Assembly (NCBI RefSeq): GCF_023016285.1
Contig: NZ_CP095413.1
Location: 4,664,501-4,728,500, forward strand
Origin: Muricauda sp. SCSIO 64092
GTDB taxonomy: Bacteria > Bacteroidota > Bacteroidia > Flavobacteriales > Flavobacteriaceae
Reading direction: 5' to 3'
Length of the DNA: 64,000 nt
Positions 1-7,959 of this stretch are shown piece after piece (the stretch's first letter is position 1; every line of letters begins with the position of its first letter). The notes below the pieces were generated by a model. It searched no databases. It had not been told where the DNA came from and saw only the letters and a list, made by a program, of their open reading frames with translations. The position numbers and the translations under genes are program-made.

Positions 1-442
1 TTACGAGGTAATCCACCATACCACTTTCTTAAAACAGCTTTTGGAGGAAGGCAAAATTTCAATGGAAGGAGGCAGCTATAGGGGTAAACGTATCACTTTC
101 CACGATCCCTGTTACCTGGGCAGGGCCAACGGTATTTTTGAAGCGCCGCGGGAACTCATCCAAAAGTTGGATGCCGAACTGGTCGAAATGAAGAGTTGTA
201 AAAAACGGGGGCTTTGTTGTGGAGCCGGTGGAGCCCAGATGTTCAAGGAACCCGAGGAAGGGAAAAAGGATGTGAACATAGAACGTACGGAACAGGCGTT
301 GGAAACCCAACCGGAAATCATAGCGGCGGCTTGTCCGTTCTGTAATACCATGATGACGGATGGTGTTAAGAACAAGGAAAAAGAAGCCTCCATTAAAGTC
401 ATGGATGTAGCAGAATTGATTGCCGATGCAGAAGATTTATAG
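1..442 (+). CDS. CCG-domain (Fe-S)-binding oxidoreductase subunit, 3' part
   Basis: The frame is open from the first bases of the window and ends in TAG at 440-442, so only the C-terminal part of the gene is present. The visible part has the cysteine-rich CCG signature of heterodisulfide-reductase-like/GlpC-LutA proteins: HDPCYLGR, then GLCCGAGGAQMF, then ACPFCNTM, fitting the C-x(n)-CCG-x(n)-CxxC pattern that binds an iron-sulfur cluster. Such proteins usually pass electrons between a dehydrogenase or electron-transfer flavoprotein and a quinone or thiol acceptor. A TTG at 41 and an ATG at 61 lie inside the conserved domain and are not starts. The physiological partner must lie upstream of the window, so the specific reaction cannot be given. 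Confidence 0.85.
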   Translation, partial: YEVIHHTTFLKQLLEEGKISMEGGSYRGKRITFHDPCYLGRANGIFEAPRELIQKLDAELVEMKSCKKRGLCCGAGGAQMFKEPEEGKKDVNIERTEQALETQPEIIAAACPFCNTMMTDGVKNKEKEASIKVMDVAELIADAEDL

Positions 443-522
443 CACCCATGGACTTTTCCAGGAGAATGGGTATTATTTTGTAAGTAATACCTGGATTTCC
501 GTCTACTTTTAAAAATAAATCG

Positions 523-1395
523 ATGGCAATGACAATCCTTTCTAAAATGTGTAATAAAGCAATAGCAACTTTGATCTTTTTCATGGTTTCTTTTTGGGGA
601 AATGCCCAAGACCGGGCCCTAAAGGAAAATCCTATTTTTTATGCCTCATTTGATGGAGGCACAAAAGCCCAGGTGGCCGTTGGGGATTCGGAAATTTATA
701 CGGCCTTGGACAGAAAGAACCTGGAAGGTGCCAGTATGGGGCTGGAGGGTTCCAATGTAATCCTTGCCAAGGACAAGGGACTCAGTGGTGATGCTTTGGA
801 CTTCAAGAAAAAGGGGAAACCGGTCGTTTTCTACGATGCGTTTCAAAACGTGGGATATTCATCGGAATCATGGAGTGGTGCCATTTCATTCTGGTTGCAA
901 CTTGATCCGGCCGAGGATTTGGAACCGGGATATTGCGATCCCATCCAAATTACCGATGTGAATTATAATGATGCATCGCTTTGGGTGGATTTTACCAAGG
1001 AAAACCCAAGGGACTTTAGGTTAGGGGTCATTGGTGATTTGAAACAATGGAATCCGGATAATTTGGGACCCGACGATAATCCGGAATTTGAAAAAAGACT
1101 GATCAGGGTTAAAAACCCCCCTTTTGGAAGAGGCCAGTGGACACATATTGTGATTAATTTTTCTGAGTTGGGCACGGCCAATGCAACATCGGAACTATAT
1201 GTGAACGCGGCCCTACAAGGAACCTTAAAAAATGTGGAGGACTTGTTTACCTGGGAAGAAGAGCGGGCCAAAATCTTTCTTGGTCTTAGTTATATAGGTC
1301 TTATGGACGAGCTTTCCATTTTTGACCAGCCGCTTTCTCCCACGGCAATCAAAAAGATATATGGGGCCAAGTCCCTAAAATCAATAATAGAATAA
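523..1395 (+). CDS. secreted LamG-like (concanavalin A-fold) protein
   Basis: A 290-residue protein with a cleavable signal peptide (hydrophobic ATLIFFMVSFWGNAQ, cleavage after NAQ near residue 29). The mature part opens with NPIFYASFDGG and contains WSGAISFWLQLDP, QWTHIVINF, AALQGTL and LSYIGLMDELSIFDQPLS, the strand order of a LamG_3 jellyroll domain. Such domains bind or hydrolyse glycans, but I see no catalytic signature, so binding or structure is more likely. An alternative ATG eight codons downstream (547) gives a more compact signal peptide. The following gene starts 2 bp after the stop, so the two are probably co-transcribed. No substrate can be inferred. Confidence 0.75.
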   Translation: MAMTILSKMCNKAIATLIFFMVSFWGNAQDRALKENPIFYASFDGGTKAQVAVGDSEIYTALDRKNLEGASMGLEGSNVILAKDKGLSGDALDFKKKGKPVVFYDAFQNVGYSSESWSGAISFWLQLDPAEDLEPGYCDPIQITDVNYNDASLWVDFTKENPRDFRLGVIGDLKQWNPDNLGPDDNPEFEKRLIRVKNPPFGRGQWTHIVINFSELGTANATSELYVNAALQGTLKNVEDLFTWEEERAKIFLGLSYIGLMDELSIFDQPLSPTAIKKIYGAKSLKSIIE

Positions 1396-1397
1396 CA

Positions 1398-1880
1398 ATG
1401 CTTGTACCTTTTCAATCCCTTCCCAATACCGCACGCATTTGGATTTATCAATGCAATAGAACATTTACGGATAGTGAACTTACGGAAGTAGAGTCCCTAT
1501 TGGGGGGTTTTTTGACCCAATGGACGGCCCACGGTGCAGATTTAAAAGCGGGTTATGAACTCCCGTATGGTCGTTTTATAGTAATTGGTCTTGATCAATC
1601 CATGAACAGTGCATCGGGATGTTCAATTGATGCCTCGGTACATTTTATCCAAGATTTAGAACAAAAGTTTCAAGTGCAGTTATTGGATAAAATGAATGTT
1701 TCCTACAAACAGGGGGAATATATCGCTTATAAGCCCTTAAAGGATTTCAAAAAAATGGCCAAGGAAAGGGCGGTTTCCAAAAACACCATTGTTTTTAACA
1801 ATTTAGTGGCTTCAAAACAGGAGTTTTTAGAAAACTGGGAAGTGCCTGCTTCAGATAGTTGGCATGCCCGTTTTATGTGA
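1398..1880 (+). CDS. conserved Bacteroidota protein of unknown function (often mislabelled 'ABC transporter ATPase')
   Basis: A 160-residue soluble protein without signal peptide or membrane segment. Recognisable blocks are RIWIYQCNRTFTDSEL at the N-terminus, FLTQWTAHGADLKAGYELPYGRFIVIGLD, and a C-terminal WEVPASDSWHARF. From memory, close relatives are widespread in Flavobacteriia and carry the automatic name 'ABC transporter ATPase', but there is no Walker A, signature or Walker B motif here, so that name is not supported. It starts 2 bp after the LamG-like gene and is probably translated from the same message. Function unknown. Confidence 0.75.
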   Translation: MLVPFQSLPNTARIWIYQCNRTFTDSELTEVESLLGGFLTQWTAHGADLKAGYELPYGRFIVIGLDQSMNSASGCSIDASVHFIQDLEQKFQVQLLDKMNVSYKQGEYIAYKPLKDFKKMAKERAVSKNTIVFNNLVASKQEFLENWEVPASDSWHARFM

Positions 1881-1939
1881 TTTTATCACTTAAAATTGTC
1901 CTTACATCATATTTTTAGGGCACTTTTCGACCAAATACA

Positions 1940-1947
1940 TATTTTTG
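1940..1947 (+). promoter_or_regulatory. Bacteroidota -7 element upstream of the GH3/serine-hydrolase gene
   Basis: TATTTTTG matches the TAnnTTTG -7 consensus of Bacteroidota sigma-A promoters exactly and lies 25 bp before the ATG at 1973. No convincing TTG -33 box sits at the usual 17-23 bp spacing, so the call rests on the -7 element and its position. Confidence 0.4.
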
Positions 1948-1972
1948 GTACGTAAATTGAACCCAACAATTT

Positions 1973-4888
1973 ATGAGTATAAAATACTATTGCTTAACCC
2001 TACTCTGTTTAGCGGCTTTGTTTTCCTACGGTCAAAAAGACCCGTTACTTGCTGCGGATAGCCTTGCACAGGCCCAATGGGTGAATGAGACCTATGCCTC
2101 CATGAGTTTGGATGAGCGTATTGGTCAGCTTTTTATGGTCAGCGTAGCATCCAATCAAAACAAAAATGCTACCGATGCCATAGGAAAGCTGGTTCAAGAA
2201 CATCATTTGGGCGGAGTCATTTTTTCCAAAGGGGGTCCCATACGACAGGCAAGATTGACCAATCAATTTCAGAAAGCTTCCAAAATTCCACTTATGGTCG
2301 GTATGGATGCCGAATGGGGACTGGCCATGAGATTGGACTCTACCTATGCCTTTCCCTGGAACATGACACTGGGGGCCATACAAGATGATGCCGTTGTAAA
2401 GGAAGTGGGTTATCACATCGGACTTCATGTAAAAAGAATGGGGGTGCATATCAATTTTGCACCTGATATTGATATCAACATTAATCCAAAGAATCCCATC
2501 ATCGGGAATCGTTCTTTCGGGGAGGACGTGAACAACGTTGGGCGTAAGGGAATTGCCTTTATGAATGGAATGCATAATGCTGGGGTACTGTCTTCCGGCA
2601 AACACTTTCCAGGGCACGGGGATACCGCTACGGACTCCCATAAAGTACTGCCGTTTCTGGAATTTACCAGGGAACGGTTGGATAGTGTTGAACTCCAACC
2701 TTATAGGGAATTGATACAAAAAGGCCTAACCAGTGTAATGGTGGCACATTTGGATATTCCCAGTTTGGAAAGTAAGCCTGGACATCCATCCTCATTGTCC
2801 CAAAGCACCATAACCAATTTGTTAAAGGGGAAAATGGGTTTTAAAGGGTTGGTTTTTACCGATGCCCTTAATATGCAGGCGGTTTCTGGATTTGCCCCTA
2901 CGGGAGAGGTTGAGCTTTCCGCGTTTTTGGCGGGAAATGATATGCTTTTAATGCCGGTGGATGTGGTAAACGCCAAAAAAAAGCTATTGGAGGCCTATGA
3001 AAGTGGGAGGATTGACGAAAACAGATTGGCACATTCTGTGAAAAAGATTTTAAGGGCAAAGTTCAAAGTAGGATTGCAGGACTACAAACCGATTGACCTT
3101 GAGAATTTAAGGAATGATTTGAATACCGCACAAGATGATTTGGTGTACGAAAAAGCGATGGAAAATGCCATCACCGTGGTTAAAAATCGATTTTCTTTGA
3201 TTCCCATAAAAAAGTTGGAAAAGAAAAAAATTGCCTATGTCAAATTTGGAGACGCGGATGCAAGCCATTTTACCGGTGCTTTGAATCGATTTGGGGAAGT
3301 TACCGTGGTAAAGGCCAAAGATATGGCCGGCTACCGGGAGCGGCTAAAAGAATTCAATTTGGTGATTATTGGGCTCCATAAAAGCAATGCCAGTCCATGG
3401 AAGGGGCATCGTTTTACCGAGAACGAACTTTTTTGGTTGCAGGAGATATCCCGGATGCGTACACATAATACGCTACTGGCCGTCTTTACCAAGCCATATG
3501 CTTTATTGGATGTGATTAATTTTGATACCGTGGATGGTATTGTGGTGTCCTATCAGAACAGTAAGATTGCCCAGGAAAAAACAGCCGAAATTCTTTTTGG
3601 TTCCATAGGTGCAAAGGGAAAGTTGCCCGTTACGGCCAGTAGTGCTTTTCCCGTGAATTCCGGAATTGTGACAAAACGCATATCCCGATTGGGATACAGT
3701 ATTCCTGAACGTGTTGGCATGGACTCCAAAAAACTGGCCTATGTGGATACCTTGGTCCAAAAGGGATTGGATTCGTTGATGTTTCCGGGAGCCCAGGTAT
3801 TGGTGGCCAAAGAGGGCAAAGTGATTTACAACAAAAGTTTTGGGAGACCCACCTATGGGTCCACCGAAGAAATAAGCGAGAACCATATTTATGATTTGGC
3901 ATCCCTTACCAAGATTCTGGGAACCTTACCATTGATCATGAAAATGGAGGAGGAAGACAAACTAAGATTGAACGATACCTTTCAAGATTTGGTCCCGGAG
4001 TATCAGGAATCCGAATTAAAGGACGTAACCGTGTTAAAAGCGTTATCGCACTATGGGCGTTTGCCCGCATGGATTGCCTTTTATTTGAGTACGCTCGATG
4101 AAAACCGAAAACCCTCGCAATTATTCTATAAGAGATACCCCACCCAGGATTATTCCATAAAGGTTATTGATGGAATGTACCTGGCCAATTTTTATCGGGA
4201 CTCCATATACGACAGGATTGGGAGGCAAGAATTGAAATCGAACAGATATCGTTACAGTGATGTGGCGTATTATGTCTTAAAGAAATATATTGAAGATTCC
4301 TACGGAAAGACCCTGGATGTCCTTTTGCAGGATTATGTCCTTAGCTCCATGGGGACCAATAAACTAATGTACAATCCAATTGAAAAGTACAATAGGGAGC
4401 AAATTGTACCTACCGAAGAGGACAATTACTACAGGTATCAGACCGTGCACGGTTATGTGCATGATATGGGTGCTGCAATGCAGGGTGGGGTAGGAGGCCA
4501 TGCCGGACTATTTGGAAATGCAAATGACGTTGCCAAAATAATGCAAATGTATCTGCAAGGAGGCTATTATGGTGGTCAACGCTATTTGGATGCCAGGACG
4601 ATCAAAAAATTCAACACTTGCTATTTCTGTGACAAAAACGTTCGGCGGGGAGTGGGATTTGATAAGCCACAATTGGAAGAAAAGGGCCCTACCTGCGGCT
4701 GCGTTTCCAGGGAAAGCTTTGGGCATAGTGGTTTTACCGGCACCTATACATGGGCGGACCCCGAAAAAGAATTGGTTTATGTCTTTCTTTCCAACAGGAC
4801 CTATCCTTCAATGCGAAACAATCTTTTGGTAAAATCAGCTTTGCGTACACGAATTCAAAAAGCTATTTATGATTCCATTATCAACTAG
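1973..4888 (+). CDS. GH3 (NagZ-like) beta-N-acetylhexosaminidase fused to a serine beta-lactamase/esterase domain
   Basis: A 971-residue exported protein (signal peptide ending SYGQ near residue 20). Residues about 40-370 form a GH3 barrel of the N-acetylglucosaminidase type: the KHFPGHGDT...DSH loop at 210-223, whose His/Asp dyad serves as acid/base in NagZ, and a nucleophile in FTDALNM at Asp297. Residues about 400-570 resemble the GH3 C-terminal alpha/beta domain. Residues about 590-960 are a class-C beta-lactamase-like hydrolase with S644-L-T-K647 (SxxK), Y761-S-D763 in the YxN position, and HSGFTGT near the C-terminus. The pair suggests periplasmic peptidoglycan turnover, with the second domain acting on muropeptide stems or esters; that role is inferred. 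bshA follows after 28 bp. Confidence 0.88.
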   Translation: MSIKYYCLTLLCLAALFSYGQKDPLLAADSLAQAQWVNETYASMSLDERIGQLFMVSVASNQNKNATDAIGKLVQEHHLGGVIFSKGGPIRQARLTNQFQKASKIPLMVGMDAEWGLAMRLDSTYAFPWNMTLGAIQDDAVVKEVGYHIGLHVKRMGVHINFAPDIDININPKNPIIGNRSFGEDVNNVGRKGIAFMNGMHNAGVLSSGKHFPGHGDTATDSHKVLPFLEFTRERLDSVELQPYRELIQKGLTSVMVAHLDIPSLESKPGHPSSLSQSTITNLLKGKMGFKGLVFTDALNMQAVSGFAPTGEVELSAFLAGNDMLLMPVDVVNAKKKLLEAYESGRIDENRLAHSVKKILRAKFKVGLQDYKPIDLENLRNDLNTAQDDLVYEKAMENAITVVKNRFSLIPIKKLEKKKIAYVKFGDADASHFTGALNRFGEVTVVKAKDMAGYRERLKEFNLVIIGLHKSNASPWKGHRFTENELFWLQEISRMRTHNTLLAVFTKPYALLDVINFDTVDGIVVSYQNSKIAQEKTAEILFGSIGAKGKLPVTASSAFPVNSGIVTKRISRLGYSIPERVGMDSKKLAYVDTLVQKGLDSLMFPGAQVLVAKEGKVIYNKSFGRPTYGSTEEISENHIYDLASLTKILGTLPLIMKMEEEDKLRLNDTFQDLVPEYQESELKDVTVLKALSHYGRLPAWIAFYLSTLDENRKPSQLFYKRYPTQDYSIKVIDGMYLANFYRDSIYDRIGRQELKSNRYRYSDVAYYVLKKYIEDSYGKTLDVLLQDYVLSSMGTNKLMYNPIEKYNREQIVPTEEDNYYRYQTVHGYVHDMGAAMQGGVGGHAGLFGNANDVAKIMQMYLQGGYYGGQRYLDARTIKKFNTCYFCDKNVRRGVGFDKPQLEEKGPTCGCVSRESFGHSGFTGTYTWADPEKELVYVFLSNRTYPSMRNNLLVKSALRTRIQKAIYDSIIN

Positions 4889-4916
4889 CTTAAAAATATT
4901 GCGCTACTTTTAACAC

Positions 4917-6059
4917 ATGAAAATTGCGATTGTATGTTATCCCACTTTTGGTGGGAGTGGTGTAGTGGCCACGGAATTGGGGATTGCTTTGGCGGAGAGG
5001 GGCCATGAAATCCATTTTGTGACCTATCAACAGCCCGTAAGATTGGGGTTGTTGAGCAATAACATCCATTTTCATGAAGTTCATGTTCCAGAGTATCCGC
5101 TTTTTCGGTACCAACCCTATGAGCTTGCACTATCAAGTAAATTGGTGGATACCATTAAGCATTATGGCATTGAGCTATTGCACGTTCATTATGCCATACC
5201 ACATGCGTATGCGGGCTATATGGCCAAAAAAATGTTGAAGGAAGAGGATATTTACATCCCCATGGTCACCACTTTACACGGTACCGATATTACACTGGTG
5301 GGCAACCATCCCTTTTATAAACCTGCAGTAACCTTCAGCATCAATAAATCCGACGTGGTCACTTCCGTTTCCCAGGATTTAAAACAGAAAACCTTAAAAA
5401 TATTTGATGTTGAAAATGAAATTGAGGTGATTCCCAATTTTATTGATCCAAAAAAGTACAGTAGTGCGTTTACCGATTGCCAGCGGTCGCTCATGGCTTC
5501 GGATGATGAGAAGATAATTACCCATATCAGTAATTTTCGAAAAGTGAAGCGGATTGAGGATGTAATAGCCATCTTTTATCAGGTCCAGCGGGAGATTCCC
5601 TCCAAACTGATCATGGTCGGAGAAGGACCCGAGAAGGAACGGGCAGAATTGCAGTGCGAACAATTGGGATTGGAGGAAAGAGTGCTGTTCTTGGGGAATA
5701 GCAACGAAATTGACAGGATTCTTTGTTTTTCCGACCTGTTCCTATTGCCTTCGGAAACGGAAAGTTTTGGTTTGGCGGCCTTGGAGGCCATGGCCAACAA
5801 AGTGGCCATCATTTCAAGTAATGCCGGGGGCATACCTGAAGTGAACAAACATGGGGTAAGCGGTTTTTTAAGTGATGTTGGGAACGTGGATGAAATGGCC
5901 AAAAATGCAATTCATCTTTTGGGTAACGATCAACGCTTGGAGAAATTTAAAACAAATGCCAAAAACCTTTCCAAAGAGTTTGAAATCCAGAATATTCTCC
6001 CACTTTACGAAGACGTTTACGAAAAGGCCTATAAATCCAGATATAAAAATTCGTATTGA
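4917..6059 (+). CDS. bshA: N-acetyl-alpha-D-glucosaminyl L-malate synthase BshA
   Basis: A 380-residue GT4-fold glycosyltransferase that opens with MKIAIVCYPTFGGSGVVATELG, the hallmark N-terminus of BshA. This enzyme transfers GlcNAc from UDP-GlcNAc to L-malate, the first step of bacillithiol synthesis in the cytoplasm. Further family blocks are HVHYAIPHA, TTLHGTDITLVG, SNFRKVKR (nucleotide-binding domain) and the C-terminal SETESFGLAALEAMA stretch with the GT4 EX7E-type glutamates. Length is normal. The stop TGA overlaps the next ATG (TGATG), so a lipoprotein gene is translationally coupled to it. bshB and bshC are not in the window, which is common because the bsh genes are usually dispersed. 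Confidence 0.93.
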   Translation: MKIAIVCYPTFGGSGVVATELGIALAERGHEIHFVTYQQPVRLGLLSNNIHFHEVHVPEYPLFRYQPYELALSSKLVDTIKHYGIELLHVHYAIPHAYAGYMAKKMLKEEDIYIPMVTTLHGTDITLVGNHPFYKPAVTFSINKSDVVTSVSQDLKQKTLKIFDVENEIEVIPNFIDPKKYSSAFTDCQRSLMASDDEKIITHISNFRKVKRIEDVIAIFYQVQREIPSKLIMVGEGPEKERAELQCEQLGLEERVLFLGNSNEIDRILCFSDLFLLPSETESFGLAALEAMANKVAIISSNAGGIPEVNKHGVSGFLSDVGNVDEMAKNAIHLLGNDQRLEKFKTNAKNLSKEFEIQNILPLYEDVYEKAYKSRYKNSY

Positions 6060-6505
6060 TGAAATCCTTGATGGTGATCCTGGTCTTGTTAACCTTTTCT
6101 TGCAAAAGCCAAAAGAAAGGTACGGAAGCGAATGCTTCCCAACAAGATGACCAACTGGTACTGTTGGTGGAGGATGCTTATTTTCCTGTGGAGACACCTG
6201 TCACCCATATTATTGAGGATGCCAAGACATTAAAAGCCTTTTTTATCAAGGTAAACCGAACAAGGAAACCGGGAATTCCGGTGCCTATTGTGGACTTTTC
6301 CAAGGAAACCGTTTTAGTGGCCTGTTTGGGCGGTGTAAGAACCGGTTTGGCCCCAAGAATGAAGATAAAAACGGAGACGGCCCAGACCATAGAGGTCATT
6401 ACAGCATTGGAAGGTGATGAAGATGGTCAGGGCGCACTATCGTATCCCTTTTGTGTATACAAAATTCCCAAAGGTCAAAAACGGATTACTGTGGAGATAC
6501 TATAG
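6059..6505 (+). CDS. PrcB-like lipoprotein
   Basis: A 148-residue lipoprotein starting at the ATG that overlaps the bshA stop (TGATG); a TTG one codon upstream is unlikely. The leader MKSLMVILVLLTFSC ends in a lipobox with Cys15. The C-terminal half (DFSKETVLVACLGGVRTGLA ... ALSYPFCVYKIPKG) matches the outline of the PrcB C-terminal domain, a small beta-rich domain first described with a spirochaete protease complex. In most Bacteroidota proteins carrying it the role is unknown. Coupling to bshA need not imply a thiol function. Assignment is from motif memory and is moderate. Confidence 0.65.
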   Translation: MKSLMVILVLLTFSCKSQKKGTEANASQQDDQLVLLVEDAYFPVETPVTHIIEDAKTLKAFFIKVNRTRKPGIPVPIVDFSKETVLVACLGGVRTGLAPRMKIKTETAQTIEVITALEGDEDGQGALSYPFCVYKIPKGQKRITVEIL

Positions 6506-6583
6506 CGCTTATGTGATCTCTTACATTTCATCGGTAATAATGGTTTTTGGTATATCATTTTTATCCAATGCCTAGAATTGGTT

Positions 6584-6591
6584 TACATTTG
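6584..6591 (+). promoter_or_regulatory. -7 element of the OmpA-family gene
   Basis: TACATTTG is an exact TAnnTTTG match, 25 bp before the ATG at 6617. No clear -33 TTG box lies at normal spacing. The predicted transcript would begin within or just before the inverted repeat that follows, giving a very short leader. Confidence 0.4.
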
Positions 6592-6616
6592 TTTCGTAAC
6601 CCCCGAATTACGAAAC
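6591..6616 (+). promoter_or_regulatory. perfect 9-bp inverted repeat ending at the ompA-like start codon
   Basis: GTTTCGTAA (6591-6599) and TTACGAAAC (6608-6616) are perfect inverted repeats around an 8-nt spacer, and the right arm ends on the base before ATG 6617. In RNA this would be a 5'-terminal hairpin next to the start codon; in DNA it could be an operator just downstream of the -7 element. Which applies cannot be read from sequence alone. Confidence 0.5.
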
Positions 6617-7795
6617 ATGAGGATACCCAAATCTATAGTGTGCTTTGCATTCTTACTTTCTTTCCAACTTGGGTTTACCCAGGATTTAGCATTGACCAAA
6701 AAAGATAGCATTGTTCAGAGTGCCTGGATTTTGGGCATTGGCTTCAATGTTGTTGACGATTCAGGTGATGAATTTGGGGAAATATTTGATATTTCCGATA
6801 GTTGGAACGCAGTTCCTTTCCCCTCCCGTTTGAGCATAGGGAGATACTTTAAGAATGGTTTGGGCCTGGAGGCCATTGGGAGTTACAACAGATATAACGA
6901 AGGTAAAATCATTGATGGGGTTTTAAACACTGAGGATATTGATTACTATGCCATTGATTTTAGGGTGAGCTATGATTTGAACCAAATACTGGGTGAAACC
7001 GGCTGGTTTGACCCCTATGTGGGCATTGGCGCAGGGTATACGGATGCCAATAACCAGGGAAGGGGTACCTATAATGCATCGGTTGGTTTTAGGACTTGGT
7101 TTTCCGATAGGTTCGGTTTGGATTTCAATTCCACTGGAAAATGGGCGATGAGCACGGAAAACGCCACCAATCATATACAACATGCTGCTGGGGCCGTATA
7201 TCGATTTGGTATTGAAAAGGGCCTTTCGAAAAAAGGTGAGGAAAAACTGGCACGGATGCAGGAAATGGAGAAGGAGCAACAACGTATCCAAGATTCCATA
7301 GCAGCCGCGCAAAGGGCCGAACAAGAGGCAAGACTTTTGGCAGAACGTTTGGAACGTGAAGAGGAATCCAGGTTGGCCGAAAAGGAGAAAGCCTTACTGG
7401 ACGCTGAAAAAAACGCCAAGCGCAAAAGGTTGGAAGAGATGATTACGGCCTTGGGATATGTTTATTTTGATTTAAACTCCTCATACCTCAATAAAAAAGA
7501 TAAAGAACTACTGGATGAATTGATTATCATCCTTGAAGAAAACCCGACTTTGGTACTTGAAGTCAGTTCCCATACCGATGCCAGAGGAACAGATGAATAC
7601 AATCTATGGTTGTCCAAACGCAGGGTAAAACGTACAGTGGACTATTTCTCCTCCAATGGGATTGGGAGCGAAAGGATAGTCAGTAAGGCTCTTGGCGAAG
7701 AAAAGCTGACCAATGAATGTGATGACAGAGTATACTGTACCGAGGAAAAGCATGGAAAAAACAGACGATCCGAATTTAAAATTCTAGAGTTCTAA
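6617..7795 (+). CDS. OmpA-family outer-membrane protein
   Basis: A 392-residue protein; I prefer ATG 6617 because it places a good signal peptide (MRIPKSIVCFAFLLSFQLGFTQ) at the N-terminus, whereas the upstream TTG adds 13 poor residues. An N-terminal beta-barrel-like part (about 30-210) is followed by a charged coiled coil (about 215-285, rich in E, K, R, A, Q) and a C-terminal OmpA domain with YFDLNSSYLN and SSHTDARGTDEYNLWLSKRR, carrying the Asp and Arg that bind diaminopimelate in peptidoglycan. It likely tethers the outer membrane to the wall. A hairpin abuts the start codon and a terminator follows the gene. Confidence 0.88.
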   Translation: MRIPKSIVCFAFLLSFQLGFTQDLALTKKDSIVQSAWILGIGFNVVDDSGDEFGEIFDISDSWNAVPFPSRLSIGRYFKNGLGLEAIGSYNRYNEGKIIDGVLNTEDIDYYAIDFRVSYDLNQILGETGWFDPYVGIGAGYTDANNQGRGTYNASVGFRTWFSDRFGLDFNSTGKWAMSTENATNHIQHAAGAVYRFGIEKGLSKKGEEKLARMQEMEKEQQRIQDSIAAAQRAEQEARLLAERLEREEESRLAEKEKALLDAEKNAKRKRLEEMITALGYVYFDLNSSYLNKKDKELLDELIIILEENPTLVLEVSSHTDARGTDEYNLWLSKRRVKRTVDYFSSNGIGSERIVSKALGEEKLTNECDDRVYCTEEKHGKNRRSEFKILEF

Positions 7796-7820
7796 ATAAC
7801 CCAAAATAAACCAATGCGAG

Positions 7821-7850
7821 ACCATAAACCTTTGTTTATGGTTTTGTGCT
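7821..7850 (+). terminator. rho-independent-type terminator after the OmpA-family gene
   Basis: ACCATAAAC (7821-7829) and GTTTATGGT (7834-7842) form a perfect 9-bp stem with a 4-nt loop, followed by TTTGTGCTTT. The position, 25 bp after the stop codon, fits a terminator; the U-tract is interrupted. Confidence 0.55.
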
Positions 7851-7899
7851 TTAAAGGAAAACAGTTTTTCTATTTTTAGTGTTTGGAAGCGATGAATTG

Positions 7900-7907
7900 T
7901 AATTTTG
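7900..7907 (+). promoter_or_regulatory. -7 element upstream of the CusA-like gene
   Basis: TAATTTTG fits TAnnTTTG exactly and lies 52 bp before the ATG at 7960. A TTTG at 7882-7885 is only 14 bp away, shorter than the usual spacing. I see no obvious metal-regulator operator. Confidence 0.35.
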
Positions 7908-7959
7908 GTTGTTTCAATTCTTACAGGGTCTTATTTTGTAATGGTCAGAACTTCTCACC

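Noticed and set aside
1398..1880. ABC transporter ATPase label for the small conserved protein
   Set aside because: No Walker A, Walker B or signature motif is present, and 160 residues is too short for the domain.
2045..2719. 224-codon minus-strand frame inside the GH3 domain
   Set aside because: It lies wholly within a well-supported gene and shows no recognisable motif.
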